Positions 14,993-22,430 of a stretch of 22,925 bases of DNA are shown one piece after another. Numbering within the stretch: the first letter of the stretch is position 1; each line of letters begins with the position of its first letter. The position numbers and the translations under genes are program-made. This DNA is from CAYYJM01 sp964471755 (lineage in GTDB: Bacteria; Planctomycetota; Planctomycetia; Gemmatales; Gemmataceae): NCBI GenBank assembly GCA_964471755.1, contig CAYYJM010000078.1:1-22925 (forward strand), given 5' to 3'. The notes below the pieces were generated by a model. It worked only from the letters and a program-made list of their open reading frames with translations. It did not search any database and was not told where the DNA came from.

Positions 14993-16018
14993 ATGACCAC
15001 TCTCTCGCGCCGTACGATCCTTGGCCTTGGCGCTGTCGCTGCCGGAGCCGCTCTCGGCGTCACCGGCTGGGAGGCCGCTCGTTCGCTCTTTTCCACCGCC
15101 GTCGCTGACACGCCGGACGCGGAGAAGAAGGCTCCGCCCCCGTCGGCGATCATCGACGTTCACGTTCACCTCGTCCACACGAACCTGGCCGGCGTCCCCA
15201 CGAAGCGTCTGACTGGCGGCGACATCTTTCCGGCCAAACCCGAGGATGTTGCCCGCGTCCTCCAGGCCGAGATGAAGAGCGCCAGCGTCACCCACATCCT
15301 GGCCATGCCACGCCGCGAACCGGGCGACGCCGACCCGCTCGGCGTCGCCTTCAACCGCGCGGTCGCCAGGATCGTTCCGGGCGTTCATCCGGTCGGTTTC
15401 GCCGATCCGGAACGCTTCGACGATGGCCACCTCGAACGTGTCGAGGCCGACCTGAAGAAGGGCGACGTGAAGGCCTTCAAGGCGTACCTCGGCTACGTCC
15501 ACCGTGGCCCGAGTGATCCCGGCTACCGCCCCTACTACAAGCTCGCCGGCAAGTACGGCATCCCGGTCATCCTCCACACCGGCGACACGTTCTCGCAGCA
15601 GGCCAAGCTCAAATTCGCCCATCCGCTCCAGGTCGATGAGGTCGCCGTCGATTATCCAGAGACGAAGTTCGTCATCGCGCACCTGGGCAATCCCTGGCTC
15701 ATTGATGCCGCCCAGGTCCTCTACAAGAACAACAAGAAGGGCCTGCGCGAGAACGTCCATGCCGACCTGTCCGGCCTGCTCGTCGGCTCCGCCGAGACGT
15801 TCGCGGCCTACCGCCTGGGCGGCGTGCTGAAGAGCGTCGCCGCCGATGTCCGCAAGGCGTTCGACTACGCCGAGCGACCCGAGGCGTTCCTCTACGGCAG
15901 CGACTGGCCGCTCGCCCCGATGGCCGCCTATCGCGACCTCATCCGCGAGGCCATCCCCACCGACTACCACCAGGCCGTCTTCCACGACAACGCGAAGAAG
16001 CTCTTCAACCTGAAGTGA
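14993..16018 (+). CDS. Tat-exported amidohydrolase (metal-dependent TIM-barrel)
   Basis: This 341-residue protein begins with a twin-arginine signal (SRRTILGLG, R6-R7), followed by an Ala/Gly-rich hydrophobic segment, so a folded enzyme is probably exported. The mature part matches the amidohydrolase-2 family: HVH at 57-59, Lys164 within FKAYLG, His195 in ILHTGD, His230 in IAHLGNPW and Asp304 in YGSDWP. These are the expected metal ligands and catalytic acid. GGAGG lies 5 nt before the start. Family members hydrolyse or decarboxylate cyclic and aromatic substrates; this one cannot be assigned. It sits 13 bp after coaD and 7 bp before a large hydrolase gene. Confidence 0.9.
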   Translation: MTTLSRRTILGLGAVAAGAALGVTGWEAARSLFSTAVADTPDAEKKAPPPSAIIDVHVHLVHTNLAGVPTKRLTGGDIFPAKPEDVARVLQAEMKSASVTHILAMPRREPGDADPLGVAFNRAVARIVPGVHPVGFADPERFDDGHLERVEADLKKGDVKAFKAYLGYVHRGPSDPGYRPYYKLAGKYGIPVILHTGDTFSQQAKLKFAHPLQVDEVAVDYPETKFVIAHLGNPWLIDAAQVLYKNNKKGLRENVHADLSGLLVGSAETFAAYRLGGVLKSVAADVRKAFDYAERPEAFLYGSDWPLAPMAAYRDLIREAIPTDYHQAVFHDNAKKLFNLK

Positions 16019-16025
16019 GCCAGCC

Positions 16026-18074
16026 ATGCCGGACAACACTCCCGCCCCCATCGATCCGCAGACGTACTCGAAGTTCATCCAGGCTCAGGGGGCGGCTCTC
16101 CGCGCGAAGGACGTGCCGCCGCAGACCCTGGCCCAGTGGCAGCAGCGCCGCAAGGGCCTGCGCGAGAACCTGCTCGCCGCCATGGGCACCCTCGACGTGC
16201 CGACCACGCCCCCCGAGGCGAAGTCGGTCGGCGTCCTCAAGGGCGTCGGCTATCGCATCGAGAAGCTGCTGCTGACCACCTTCCCGGGGATGCAGGCGAC
16301 GTGCAGTCTCTACGTCCCGGAACCGCTGACCGGCAAGGCTCCGGCCGTGCTGGCAGTCCACGGTCACTGGCCCTGGGCGCGGCGGGATCCGGTCGTCCAG
16401 GCGCGCTGTCTGGGCCTGGTCAAACTCGGCTTCGTCGTCCTGGCCATCGACGCCTTCGGGGCCGGCGAGCGTCATCCGCATCCGGAGCGTGGCTGCTACC
16501 ACGGGGCTCTGCTCGGGGCGACTCTCTGGCCGGCCGGCCTGACGCTGCTCGGCGTCCAGGTCGCCGAGAATCGCCGGGCTCTCGACTATCTCCAGACGCG
16601 CGAGGAGGTCGATCCGCGGAAACTCGGCGTCACCGGCGCGTCCGGTGGCGGCAACCAGAGCCTGTACGTCGGGGCCATCGACGATCGGCTCGGCTGCGTC
16701 GTGCCGGTCTGTTCGATCGGCACCTACCAGGCGTACCTCCGGGCCGCCTGCTGCGTCTGCGAGGTGCTGCCCGGCGCGCTCCGCTTCACCGAGGAAGGCG
16801 ACGTTCTCGGCCTCGTCGCTCCGCGGGCTCTGCTGGTCATCAACGCGACGAAGGACGGCTTCCAGTTCTCCGTCGGCGAGGCGACCAAAAGCGTGGCCCG
16901 AGCGCGTGAGGTCTTCAAGATGCAGGGGGCCAACGAGAAGCTGACGCACGCCACATTCCCGGTCGGCCACGGCTACGACCAGGCCATGCGCGAGACGATG
17001 TACGGCTTCATGACCCGCTGGCTCAAGGGCGAAGGGGAGGGCAAGCCGATTCCGGAGCCGAAGTTCGTCACCGAAACGGTCGAGGCCCTGGCCTGCTTCA
17101 CGGGCGATCGGCCGGCGACCTATGTCTTTCCGCCGACTCTGGCCCACCAGCGAGCCCGGACGATTCTCGATCCGCTGGAGAAGGGCAAGCTCGACCACCG
17201 CGAAGCCTGGGAAGCGACGGATCGCACCCTGACCGCGGCCCTGAAGAAGGCTCTCGGTGACATGCCGGCTCGACCGCGTCCGACGGCGCGACTCGGCCAG
17301 GTCGAGAGCGACGGCGACCTGCGGACGACGACGTTCGAGTTGATGCCGGAACCGGGCATGCCGCTGGCCGGGATCCTGCGGTTCCGGGTCGGCAAACCTC
17401 AGCAGGCGGCCTGCGTCCTGCTCCATCTCGACGGCCGACAGGAGGCCCTGAAGCATCCGCTGGCCGACGCCCTGGTCAAGGCGGGCGGCACGATCCACGC
17501 CTTCGATCTGCGTGCCACCGGAGCCGGCAAGCCGCCCGGCGACGCCGTCCGCACGGCGAAGGACCACAACAGCGCCGAACACGCCATCTGGATCGGCCGG
17601 CCGCTCCTGGGGCAATGGGTTCACGAGGTCGTCTGCCTGCTCGACTGGCTGACCCCGCAGCCGAGTACGCGACCCGGTGGTGCGATCCTGGTCGGTTTTG
17701 GCCTGGCCGGCCTGGTCGCCCTGGCCGTCGCGGCGAGCCAGCCGGAGCGTACTGCTGCCGTGGCCTGTGTGAACATGCCGACGACGCTGGTCACCGATCG
17801 CGAGTATCCCGGTGGAGTGCGCATGGCGTTACTCACGCCGGGCCTTTTCGAGGCCGGCGATCTACCCCACCTGGCGGCGCTGACGGCACCGAAGCCGCTG
17901 CTGATCGAGGGCGGCACCGACCTGGACGGTGGTGCCCGAACCGGGCGTCAGCTCCGGGCCGCGTACGCCTTCACCGAGCGGGTCTACGCCACGCTGAAGG
18001 CGGCCGAGCGACTGAAGATCGAGGAACCGACGCCAGCCACCGAGTCGGCGCGGTGGCTGCTGTCAACGCGATGA
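16026..18074 (+). CDS. Two-domain alpha/beta hydrolase (acetylxylan esterase-like), second domain without nucleophile
   Basis: This 682-residue protein contains two alpha/beta hydrolase modules. The first (about 70-335) has VHGHWPW, the elbow GASGGGNQS with Ser206, candidate acid Asp277 (INATKDGFQF) and His315 (VGHGYD), so it looks active and resembles the Abhydrolase_7 / acetylxylan-esterase group. The second (about 430-680) keeps the scaffold: LLHLDGRQEALKHPLADAL, a GFGLAGL elbow and PKPLLIEGGTDLDGG. Its elbow carries Gly559 where the Ser should be, so it is probably non-catalytic. No signal peptide is seen, unlike many relatives. No clear Shine-Dalgarno precedes ATG 16026, which is 7 bp after the amidohydrolase stop; coupling by read-through is likely. 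Confidence 0.88.
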   Translation: MPDNTPAPIDPQTYSKFIQAQGAALRAKDVPPQTLAQWQQRRKGLRENLLAAMGTLDVPTTPPEAKSVGVLKGVGYRIEKLLLTTFPGMQATCSLYVPEPLTGKAPAVLAVHGHWPWARRDPVVQARCLGLVKLGFVVLAIDAFGAGERHPHPERGCYHGALLGATLWPAGLTLLGVQVAENRRALDYLQTREEVDPRKLGVTGASGGGNQSLYVGAIDDRLGCVVPVCSIGTYQAYLRAACCVCEVLPGALRFTEEGDVLGLVAPRALLVINATKDGFQFSVGEATKSVARAREVFKMQGANEKLTHATFPVGHGYDQAMRETMYGFMTRWLKGEGEGKPIPEPKFVTETVEALACFTGDRPATYVFPPTLAHQRARTILDPLEKGKLDHREAWEATDRTLTAALKKALGDMPARPRPTARLGQVESDGDLRTTTFELMPEPGMPLAGILRFRVGKPQQAACVLLHLDGRQEALKHPLADALVKAGGTIHAFDLRATGAGKPPGDAVRTAKDHNSAEHAIWIGRPLLGQWVHEVVCLLDWLTPQPSTRPGGAILVGFGLAGLVALAVAASQPERTAAVACVNMPTTLVTDREYPGGVRMALLTPGLFEAGDLPHLAALTAPKPLLIEGGTDLDGGARTGRQLRAAYAFTERVYATLKAAERLKIEEPTPATESARWLLSTR

Positions 18075-18082
18075 CATCGTTT

Positions 18083-18104
18083 CACCGCCGGCGTGCCGGC
18101 GGTG
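18083..18104. repeat. Palindrome with the shared CCGCCGGC-NN-GCCGGCGG core
   Basis: Perfect 10-bp arms (CACCGCCGGC and GCCGGCGGTG) flank a GT centre. The inner 18 bp (18085-18102) match both halves of the nested palindrome at 5630-5695 except for the central dinucleotide. It lies in the 56-bp gap between two convergent genes, where it could also help terminate both transcripts, though no T-run follows on either strand. Confidence 0.8.
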
Positions 18105-18130
18105 CCCCAAACGATTCGGGCCCCTGCGGA

Positions 18131-19348
18131 TCACAGAGTAATGGTTTCGACACTGTTCGTGGTCAGGCCCGGCACGTTGACCCCGTTGAACGTGGCCGTG
18201 TCGCTGCCACTGCCGCCGTATATGGCGAACGAGGTGCCGGTGAACGTCGCCCCGATCTGCACGGTGAACACGTCATCGCCCGAACCGAGGTTGACGTACC
18301 CGTTCCCGTTGATGGTCGCGGTCGATGCCACCGTCACGGTGTCATCGCCCGAACCGCCGAAGACGTAGAGGACCGTCCCCGTGCCACCGCCGACCTTCCC
18401 GTTGAGATTGAGGGTGTCGTCGCCGGAGCCGAGGTCGAACCAGCCCCGACCGGAGATCGTGCCGCCGGCGGTCACCACATCGGCACCGTCACGAGCCACG
18501 ATCGTGGCATTCCGACCGATCGATCCCTGGAGATCCACCACATCAACATTGTTCGTCCCGGAGAAGTAGAGATCCCGGCCGACAGAGCTGCCCGCGGCGG
18601 TGGTCAAAGTGGCCCCGAACGCGTTGAACCACGAGCTGGAGAAGACCAGGTCCTGAGCCACACTCGCGTTGGCACCCAGTGTGAGATTGCTCATCCCGGT
18701 CTGGTTGCCCCAGAAGAGCGGGGCGAGGAACCGCAGGCTGCCGCCCACGTCGCCATCGAAGACGATGTTGTTGGTCGAGTTGCCGCCGTAGATGTTCACC
18801 GAGCCACCGATGGCGCTGGCGGAGTCCACGTCGATCGTGTTGACGTACGCCACGGTCAGGCCGCCGGTGACATCGGCGTTGTTCATATCCAGGCTGTCAC
18901 CCGCACCGCCACCGAGATTGATGAAGGCGTTCTGGCTGACCGTCACGTTGGTGAGCGTGACCGCGTCGTCCCCGCCGCAATCACCGATGGCGAGACAGCC
19001 GCTGATCGTCCCGTCGTGGACCGTCAGTTTGTCGTTTCCGCTGCCGAGGTTCATCGAGACGCTGCCGCCGAACGCAAACCCACCGAGGTTGAGATCCACA
19101 ACGTCGTTGGCGCTGGTCAGGTACGCTCGCAGTGATGTGACGCCGGTGAAGGTCCCATTGACCTGGGTTACACCGTCATAGACCGTGAACGATCCTGCTG
19201 CGGTCTGGTTGATTTGCAGCGTATCGGTGGGAGTCGTCACCGCGCCAGTGATGGTCAGGATGCCGCCGACCTGTACTGCACTAATCGCGGGACAGGTCCG
19301 GTCCTCGAGAAACTCCAGCGACGGACGAGAGCGAAGCGAATTATTCAT
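18131..19348 (-). CDS. Surface protein with LEFLEDR N-terminal motif and repeated beta-helix-like GSGDD turns
   Basis: This 405-residue protein starts MNNSLRSRPSLEFLEDRTCP. The LEFLEDR element (11-17) is of the LExLEDR type seen at the N-terminus of many planctomycete exported proteins. The rest is low in charge and rich in Gly, Asn, Asp, Thr and Val, with strands separated by turns such as NLGSGNDKLTV, NLGSGDDTLNLNG, GGSGDDTVTV and NLGSGDDVFTV. This pattern suggests a right-handed beta-helix with RTX-like Asp turns, perhaps calcium-stabilised. No secretion genes are adjacent. ATG 19348 was chosen because it places the motif at the N-terminus; a GGTGA sequence lies 9 nt upstream. Function is probably structural or adhesive, which is inference. 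Confidence 0.85.
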   Translation of the reverse strand: MNNSLRSRPSLEFLEDRTCPAISAVQVGGILTITGAVTTPTDTLQINQTAAGSFTVYDGVTQVNGTFTGVTSLRAYLTSANDVVDLNLGGFAFGGSVSMNLGSGNDKLTVHDGTISGCLAIGDCGGDDAVTLTNVTVSQNAFINLGGGAGDSLDMNNADVTGGLTVAYVNTIDVDSASAIGGSVNIYGGNSTNNIVFDGDVGGSLRFLAPLFWGNQTGMSNLTLGANASVAQDLVFSSSWFNAFGATLTTAAGSSVGRDLYFSGTNNVDVVDLQGSIGRNATIVARDGADVVTAGGTISGRGWFDLGSGDDTLNLNGKVGGGTGTVLYVFGGSGDDTVTVASTATINGNGYVNLGSGDDVFTVQIGATFTGTSFAIYGGSGSDTATFNGVNVPGLTTNSVETITL

Positions 19349-19380
19349 GGCATTTTCACCGACATTCTGGACAGGCTTCC

Positions 19381-19399
19381 GATAATGGTCTACACTATC
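19381..19399. promoter_or_regulatory. Imperfect inverted repeat near the start of the surface-protein transcript
   Basis: GATAATG (19381-19387) and CACTATC (19393-19399) pair at six of seven positions around a 5-nt spacer, inside an AT-richer stretch. It would cover the transcription start implied by the candidate promoter at 19405-19432, the placement expected of a repressor operator. It may equally be chance. Confidence 0.2.
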
Positions 19400-19404
19400 G
19401 CTCC

Positions 19405-19432
19405 ATCTTAACTCTCGGGGGAGGAAATACAA
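19405..19432 (-). promoter_or_regulatory. Candidate promoter of the LEFLEDR surface-protein gene
   Basis: On the minus strand TTGTAT (19432-19427) and TAAGAT (19410-19405) are separated by 16 nt. The -10 box matches four of six consensus positions and the -35 box three. The segment is clearly less GC-rich than its surroundings. The implied leader is about 50 nt. Confidence 0.3.
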
Positions 19433-19493
19433 CGAAATTCCGACGGCCGAGATTGACGCCGGCGGCGATCGATGATACCGACGGGAGGCCGTC

Positions 19494-20840
19494 TCACCTC
19501 CGACGTTCGACGACGACCTCGACGTGCGTTGAGGGACGGAGCGTGAACGTCGGCATCGGCTCGGGTTCGATCGTCGGCCGGGTGAAACGCAGCGTCTGCG
19601 CCAGTCGGGCCACGACGAGGACCAGTTCCAGCATCGCGAACGAATTGCCGATGCAGACGCGCGGACCACCACCGAAGGGGAAGTAAGCGTACCGCGGCAT
19701 CGTCGCCAGCGAGGCGTCGAGCCAGCGCTCCGGCCGGAACGTCTCGGCCTGGCCGAACCAGCGCTCGTCGCGCTGAACCGCCCACTGCGACATCAGGATC
19801 GTGTGACCGCGCGGCACCGGATAGCCAGCCACCTCGCACGCCTCGATCGCCTCCCGACCAATCACGTACGCCGGCGGATAGAGCCGCATCGACTCCAGAA
19901 TCACCGCCTCGGTGAACTTCAACCGCGGTGCGTCCTCCGCCGTCGGCGGCCGACCGGCGAGGACCGCGTTCACCTCCGCGATGAGACGCTCCTGCACCTC
20001 AGGATGGCGGGCCAGCAGCACCCACGTCCAGGTCAGAACCAGGGCCGTCGTCTCATGACCGGCCAGGAACAGTGTCATCGCCTCGTCACGCACCTGCTGA
20101 TCGGACATCCGACCGCCGCCGTCCTCGTGCCGGGCGGCCAGCAGCAGCGACAGCAGATCGGTCCCCGTGTGGCCCTGCTTCCGCCGCTGCTCGATGAGGC
20201 GGAAGAGGATGGCGTCGAGTCGGCGCACCGCGGCGTTGAAGCGCAGATTCGACGGCGTCGGCAGCCAGAACGGAATCTGAATCACGCGGTGGAAGCGGAC
20301 GACCCACGTTTCCTGAAGCACCTCCAGGGCCTGACCGACCTCGGCCGCCTCGGCCTCGACATCGGCGTCGAACAGCGTCCGGGCGGCGATGTCCAGCGTC
20401 AGCCGCATCATCTCGGGCAGCACGCCACGCACCTCGCCGGGCTGCCAGCGAGCCAGCAGTCGCTCGGCCGCCTGGACCATGATCGCCGCGTAGCCCGCGA
20501 TCCGGGCGTGCGAGAAGACCGGCTGAATCAGCCGACGCTGACGACGCCAGAAATCTCCCTCGCTGGTCAGCAATCCCTCGCCGAAGACGTGCGGGTTGAG
20601 CCGCAGAGCGAAGTGCTTGTGGAAGGACCTCGCCCGCTGAACGAGAACCTCCTCGATCGCGGCCGGATGGCTCACGAGGTAGATGCGATGGTAGCCGAAC
20701 CGCAGGGCGACGACGTCGCCGTATTCGCGGACCGAGCGGGTGAACAGATCGAGCCGACCACGCCGGAAATCGGCCAGATGACCGCCCAGCCAGGTGCCAG
20801 GCGGGCCGGGGGGCAGCTTCAGGGTCGGAGTCAACGCCAT
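19494..20840 (-). CDS. Cytochrome P450 monooxygenase
   Basis: This 448-residue haem-thiolate monooxygenase has all landmarks. There is a proline-rich start (LPPGPPGTW, 9-17) and the C-helix WRRQRRLIQPVF. The I-helix oxygen-binding motif is AGHETT (260-265), and the K-helix ExxR is E316-R319 (ESMRLYPP). The PERF-like element is FRPERW (368-373). The haem loop FPFGGGPRVCIGNSFA has axial Cys396. No N-terminal membrane anchor is evident, so it is probably soluble. ATG 20840 has GGAGG 5 nt upstream and is preferred over ATG 20852. No ferredoxin, ferredoxin reductase or biosynthetic cluster accompanies it; substrate and redox partner are unknown. Confidence 0.96.
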   Translation of the reverse strand: MALTPTLKLPPGPPGTWLGGHLADFRRGRLDLFTRSVREYGDVVALRFGYHRIYLVSHPAAIEEVLVQRARSFHKHFALRLNPHVFGEGLLTSEGDFWRRQRRLIQPVFSHARIAGYAAIMVQAAERLLARWQPGEVRGVLPEMMRLTLDIAARTLFDADVEAEAAEVGQALEVLQETWVVRFHRVIQIPFWLPTPSNLRFNAAVRRLDAILFRLIEQRRKQGHTGTDLLSLLLAARHEDGGGRMSDQQVRDEAMTLFLAGHETTALVLTWTWVLLARHPEVQERLIAEVNAVLAGRPPTAEDAPRLKFTEAVILESMRLYPPAYVIGREAIEACEVAGYPVPRGHTILMSQWAVQRDERWFGQAETFRPERWLDASLATMPRYAYFPFGGGPRVCIGNSFAMLELVLVVARLAQTLRFTRPTIEPEPMPTFTLRPSTHVEVVVERRR

Positions 20841-20879
20841 GGTCGCCTCCATCGCCAGGGACAGAACGGTGTCATTGCC

Positions 20880-20885
20880 ATTCTA
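20880..20885 (-). promoter_or_regulatory. Candidate -10 element upstream of the P450 gene
   Basis: TAGAAT on the minus strand matches the -10 consensus at five of six positions and lies 40 nt before ATG 20840, in the short divergent gap. No good -35 box is seen 16-18 nt upstream, so the call is weak. Confidence 0.2.
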
Positions 20886-20918
20886 CCAATCGCCGGGCCG
20901 ATTCGTTACCCTGACGAG

Positions 20919-22430
20919 ATGGAAACCTCCCTGGCCAGCTATGACGACGTACCCTATCCGGGCGATCCGATCGCGGCCATGCACCCCGACCGCCTGGCCG
21001 CCCTCGCCCGACTGCACGGCCTGGCCGCTGCCTCGCCGGCTCGCTGCCGCGTCCTCGAACTCGGCTGCTGCGATGGCGGCAACCTCATTCCGCTGGCGTT
21101 GACCTATCCGGCGAGCCACTTCGTCGGCGTCGATCTGTCCCGCCGCCAGATCGCGACCGGTCAGGCGGAAATCGCCGCCCTGGGACTGACGAACCTTGAG
21201 CTGTGGCACGCCGACATCCGCGACATCGGCCCGGCCCGGGGGACGTTCGATTACGTCCTCTGCCACGGCGTCTATTCGTGGGTGCCGGCCGAGGTTCAGC
21301 GGAAGATCCTCCACATCGCCCGGGAGCAACTCGCTCCCGCCGGCGTGGCCTACGTCGCCTACAACACCTACCCCGGCTGGCACCAGGCCGGCACCGTGCG
21401 GGAATGGCTGCTCCGGGCCGTCGCCGGAGAGGCGAATCGAGCCCGGCGTCTGGCCCGCGCCCGGCTCGCTCTCGACGCCCTGATCCGGGCGACCGAGCCG
21501 GACTTGTCACCGCACGGCCGACAACTGCACACCCTGGCCGACGAACTGCGTCAACGGCCGGATCACTACCTGGCCCATGAATACCTGGAGGACTGCAACG
21601 AACCGCTCTGGTTCCGTGAGTTCGTCACGCGAGCCGAGACGGCCGGGCTGCGGTTTCTGGCCGAGGCCAACCTCGCCACGATGGAGGTGAGTTTCTTCCC
21701 GCCGGCGACCCGCCAGACGCTGGCCGACCTCGCCCCGGATCGCCTGACCCGCGAGCAGTGCCTGGACGTGCTGCGGAATCGGACCTTTCGTCAGTCGCTG
21801 CTCTGCCAGCGCGAGGCCATCATCAAGGAGCAGCCCGACGCCCTGGCCCTGCTCGACCTGAGCGTCTCCTCGGAGGCTCGACTGACCTCACCGCGCACGC
21901 CGGGCGCGACGACCTTCGCCCGAGCCGATGGCAACAGCCTGACCACGACCGACTCGGAACTCGTCGCCGTGCTGACCGCCCTGGAGACGGCGTATCCCGC
22001 CGCGGTGGCGGTTCGGGATCTGCCCGCGATCGCGCCCGATTTGGCGACTCGACTTCTGAACTGCGTCACACGCGGTTTCGTGACGGCTCACGTCGCCCCC
22101 GCGCCAGCGGCGGCGGCCGCCGGGGAGCGACCGCTCGTCAATCCCTGGACGCGACGCCAGGCCGAGCGCGGCATCCGGGTGACGGACCTGCGCCACCAGC
22201 TGGTCGAACTGGACGAGACGGAACGGCTTCTCGTGCCGCTGCTCGATGGTCGGACGCCGCGATCGCGTCTGATGGCTCTGCTGGAACAGGAACTGATCGC
22301 GGGTCGGCTGGCCTTCACCGACGGCGGCCTACCCGAAGGCGCGGCCCTTCAGGCGGCCCTGGCCGAGATCGTCGAGGTGGTGCTGCGGAATCTCGCTCGC
22401 CAGGCCCTGATCACGGCCGCTTCTTCTTGA
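20919..22430 (+). CDS. SAM-dependent methyltransferase with regulatory domain (PKMT-like)
   Basis: This 503-residue protein has a class I SAM-binding domain at about 40-160: motif I VLELGCCDGGN (45-55), motif II FVGVDLS (68-74), then YVLCHGVYSWVP. The methyltransferase regulatory domain lies at about 213-300 (HYLAHEYLEDCNEPLWFREFVTRA, EQCLDVLRNRTFRQSLLC). A C-terminal region (about 385-503) is predicted to be winged-helix. This layout is like rickettsial protein-lysine methyltransferases of outer membrane proteins, so a protein substrate is possible, but that is inference. ATG 20919 has only GACGAG upstream. It diverges from the P450 gene, and its last 20 bp overlap the convergent gene at the right edge. 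Confidence 0.9.
   Translation: METSLASYDDVPYPGDPIAAMHPDRLAALARLHGLAAASPARCRVLELGCCDGGNLIPLALTYPASHFVGVDLSRRQIATGQAEIAALGLTNLELWHADIRDIGPARGTFDYVLCHGVYSWVPAEVQRKILHIAREQLAPAGVAYVAYNTYPGWHQAGTVREWLLRAVAGEANRARRLARARLALDALIRATEPDLSPHGRQLHTLADELRQRPDHYLAHEYLEDCNEPLWFREFVTRAETAGLRFLAEANLATMEVSFFPPATRQTLADLAPDRLTREQCLDVLRNRTFRQSLLCQREAIIKEQPDALALLDLSVSSEARLTSPRTPGATTFARADGNSLTTTDSELVAVLTALETAYPAAVAVRDLPAIAPDLATRLLNCVTRGFVTAHVAPAPAAAAAGERPLVNPWTRRQAERGIRVTDLRHQLVELDETERLLVPLLDGRTPRSRLMALLEQELIAGRLAFTDGGLPEGAALQAALAEIVEVVLRNLARQALITAASS

Noticed and set aside
16005..17624. 539-residue open frame on the minus strand
   Set aside because: Antisense to the double alpha/beta hydrolase, which has a clear catalytic triad; the frame shows no family motif.
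17615..19135. 506-residue open frame on the plus strand
   Set aside because: It crosses the end of the hydrolase gene, the palindrome and the antisense of the surface protein, so it cannot be one real gene.
18131..19348. RTX toxin
   Set aside because: The GSGDD turns are only RTX-like; there is no toxin domain, C-terminal secretion signal or type I secretion gene nearby.
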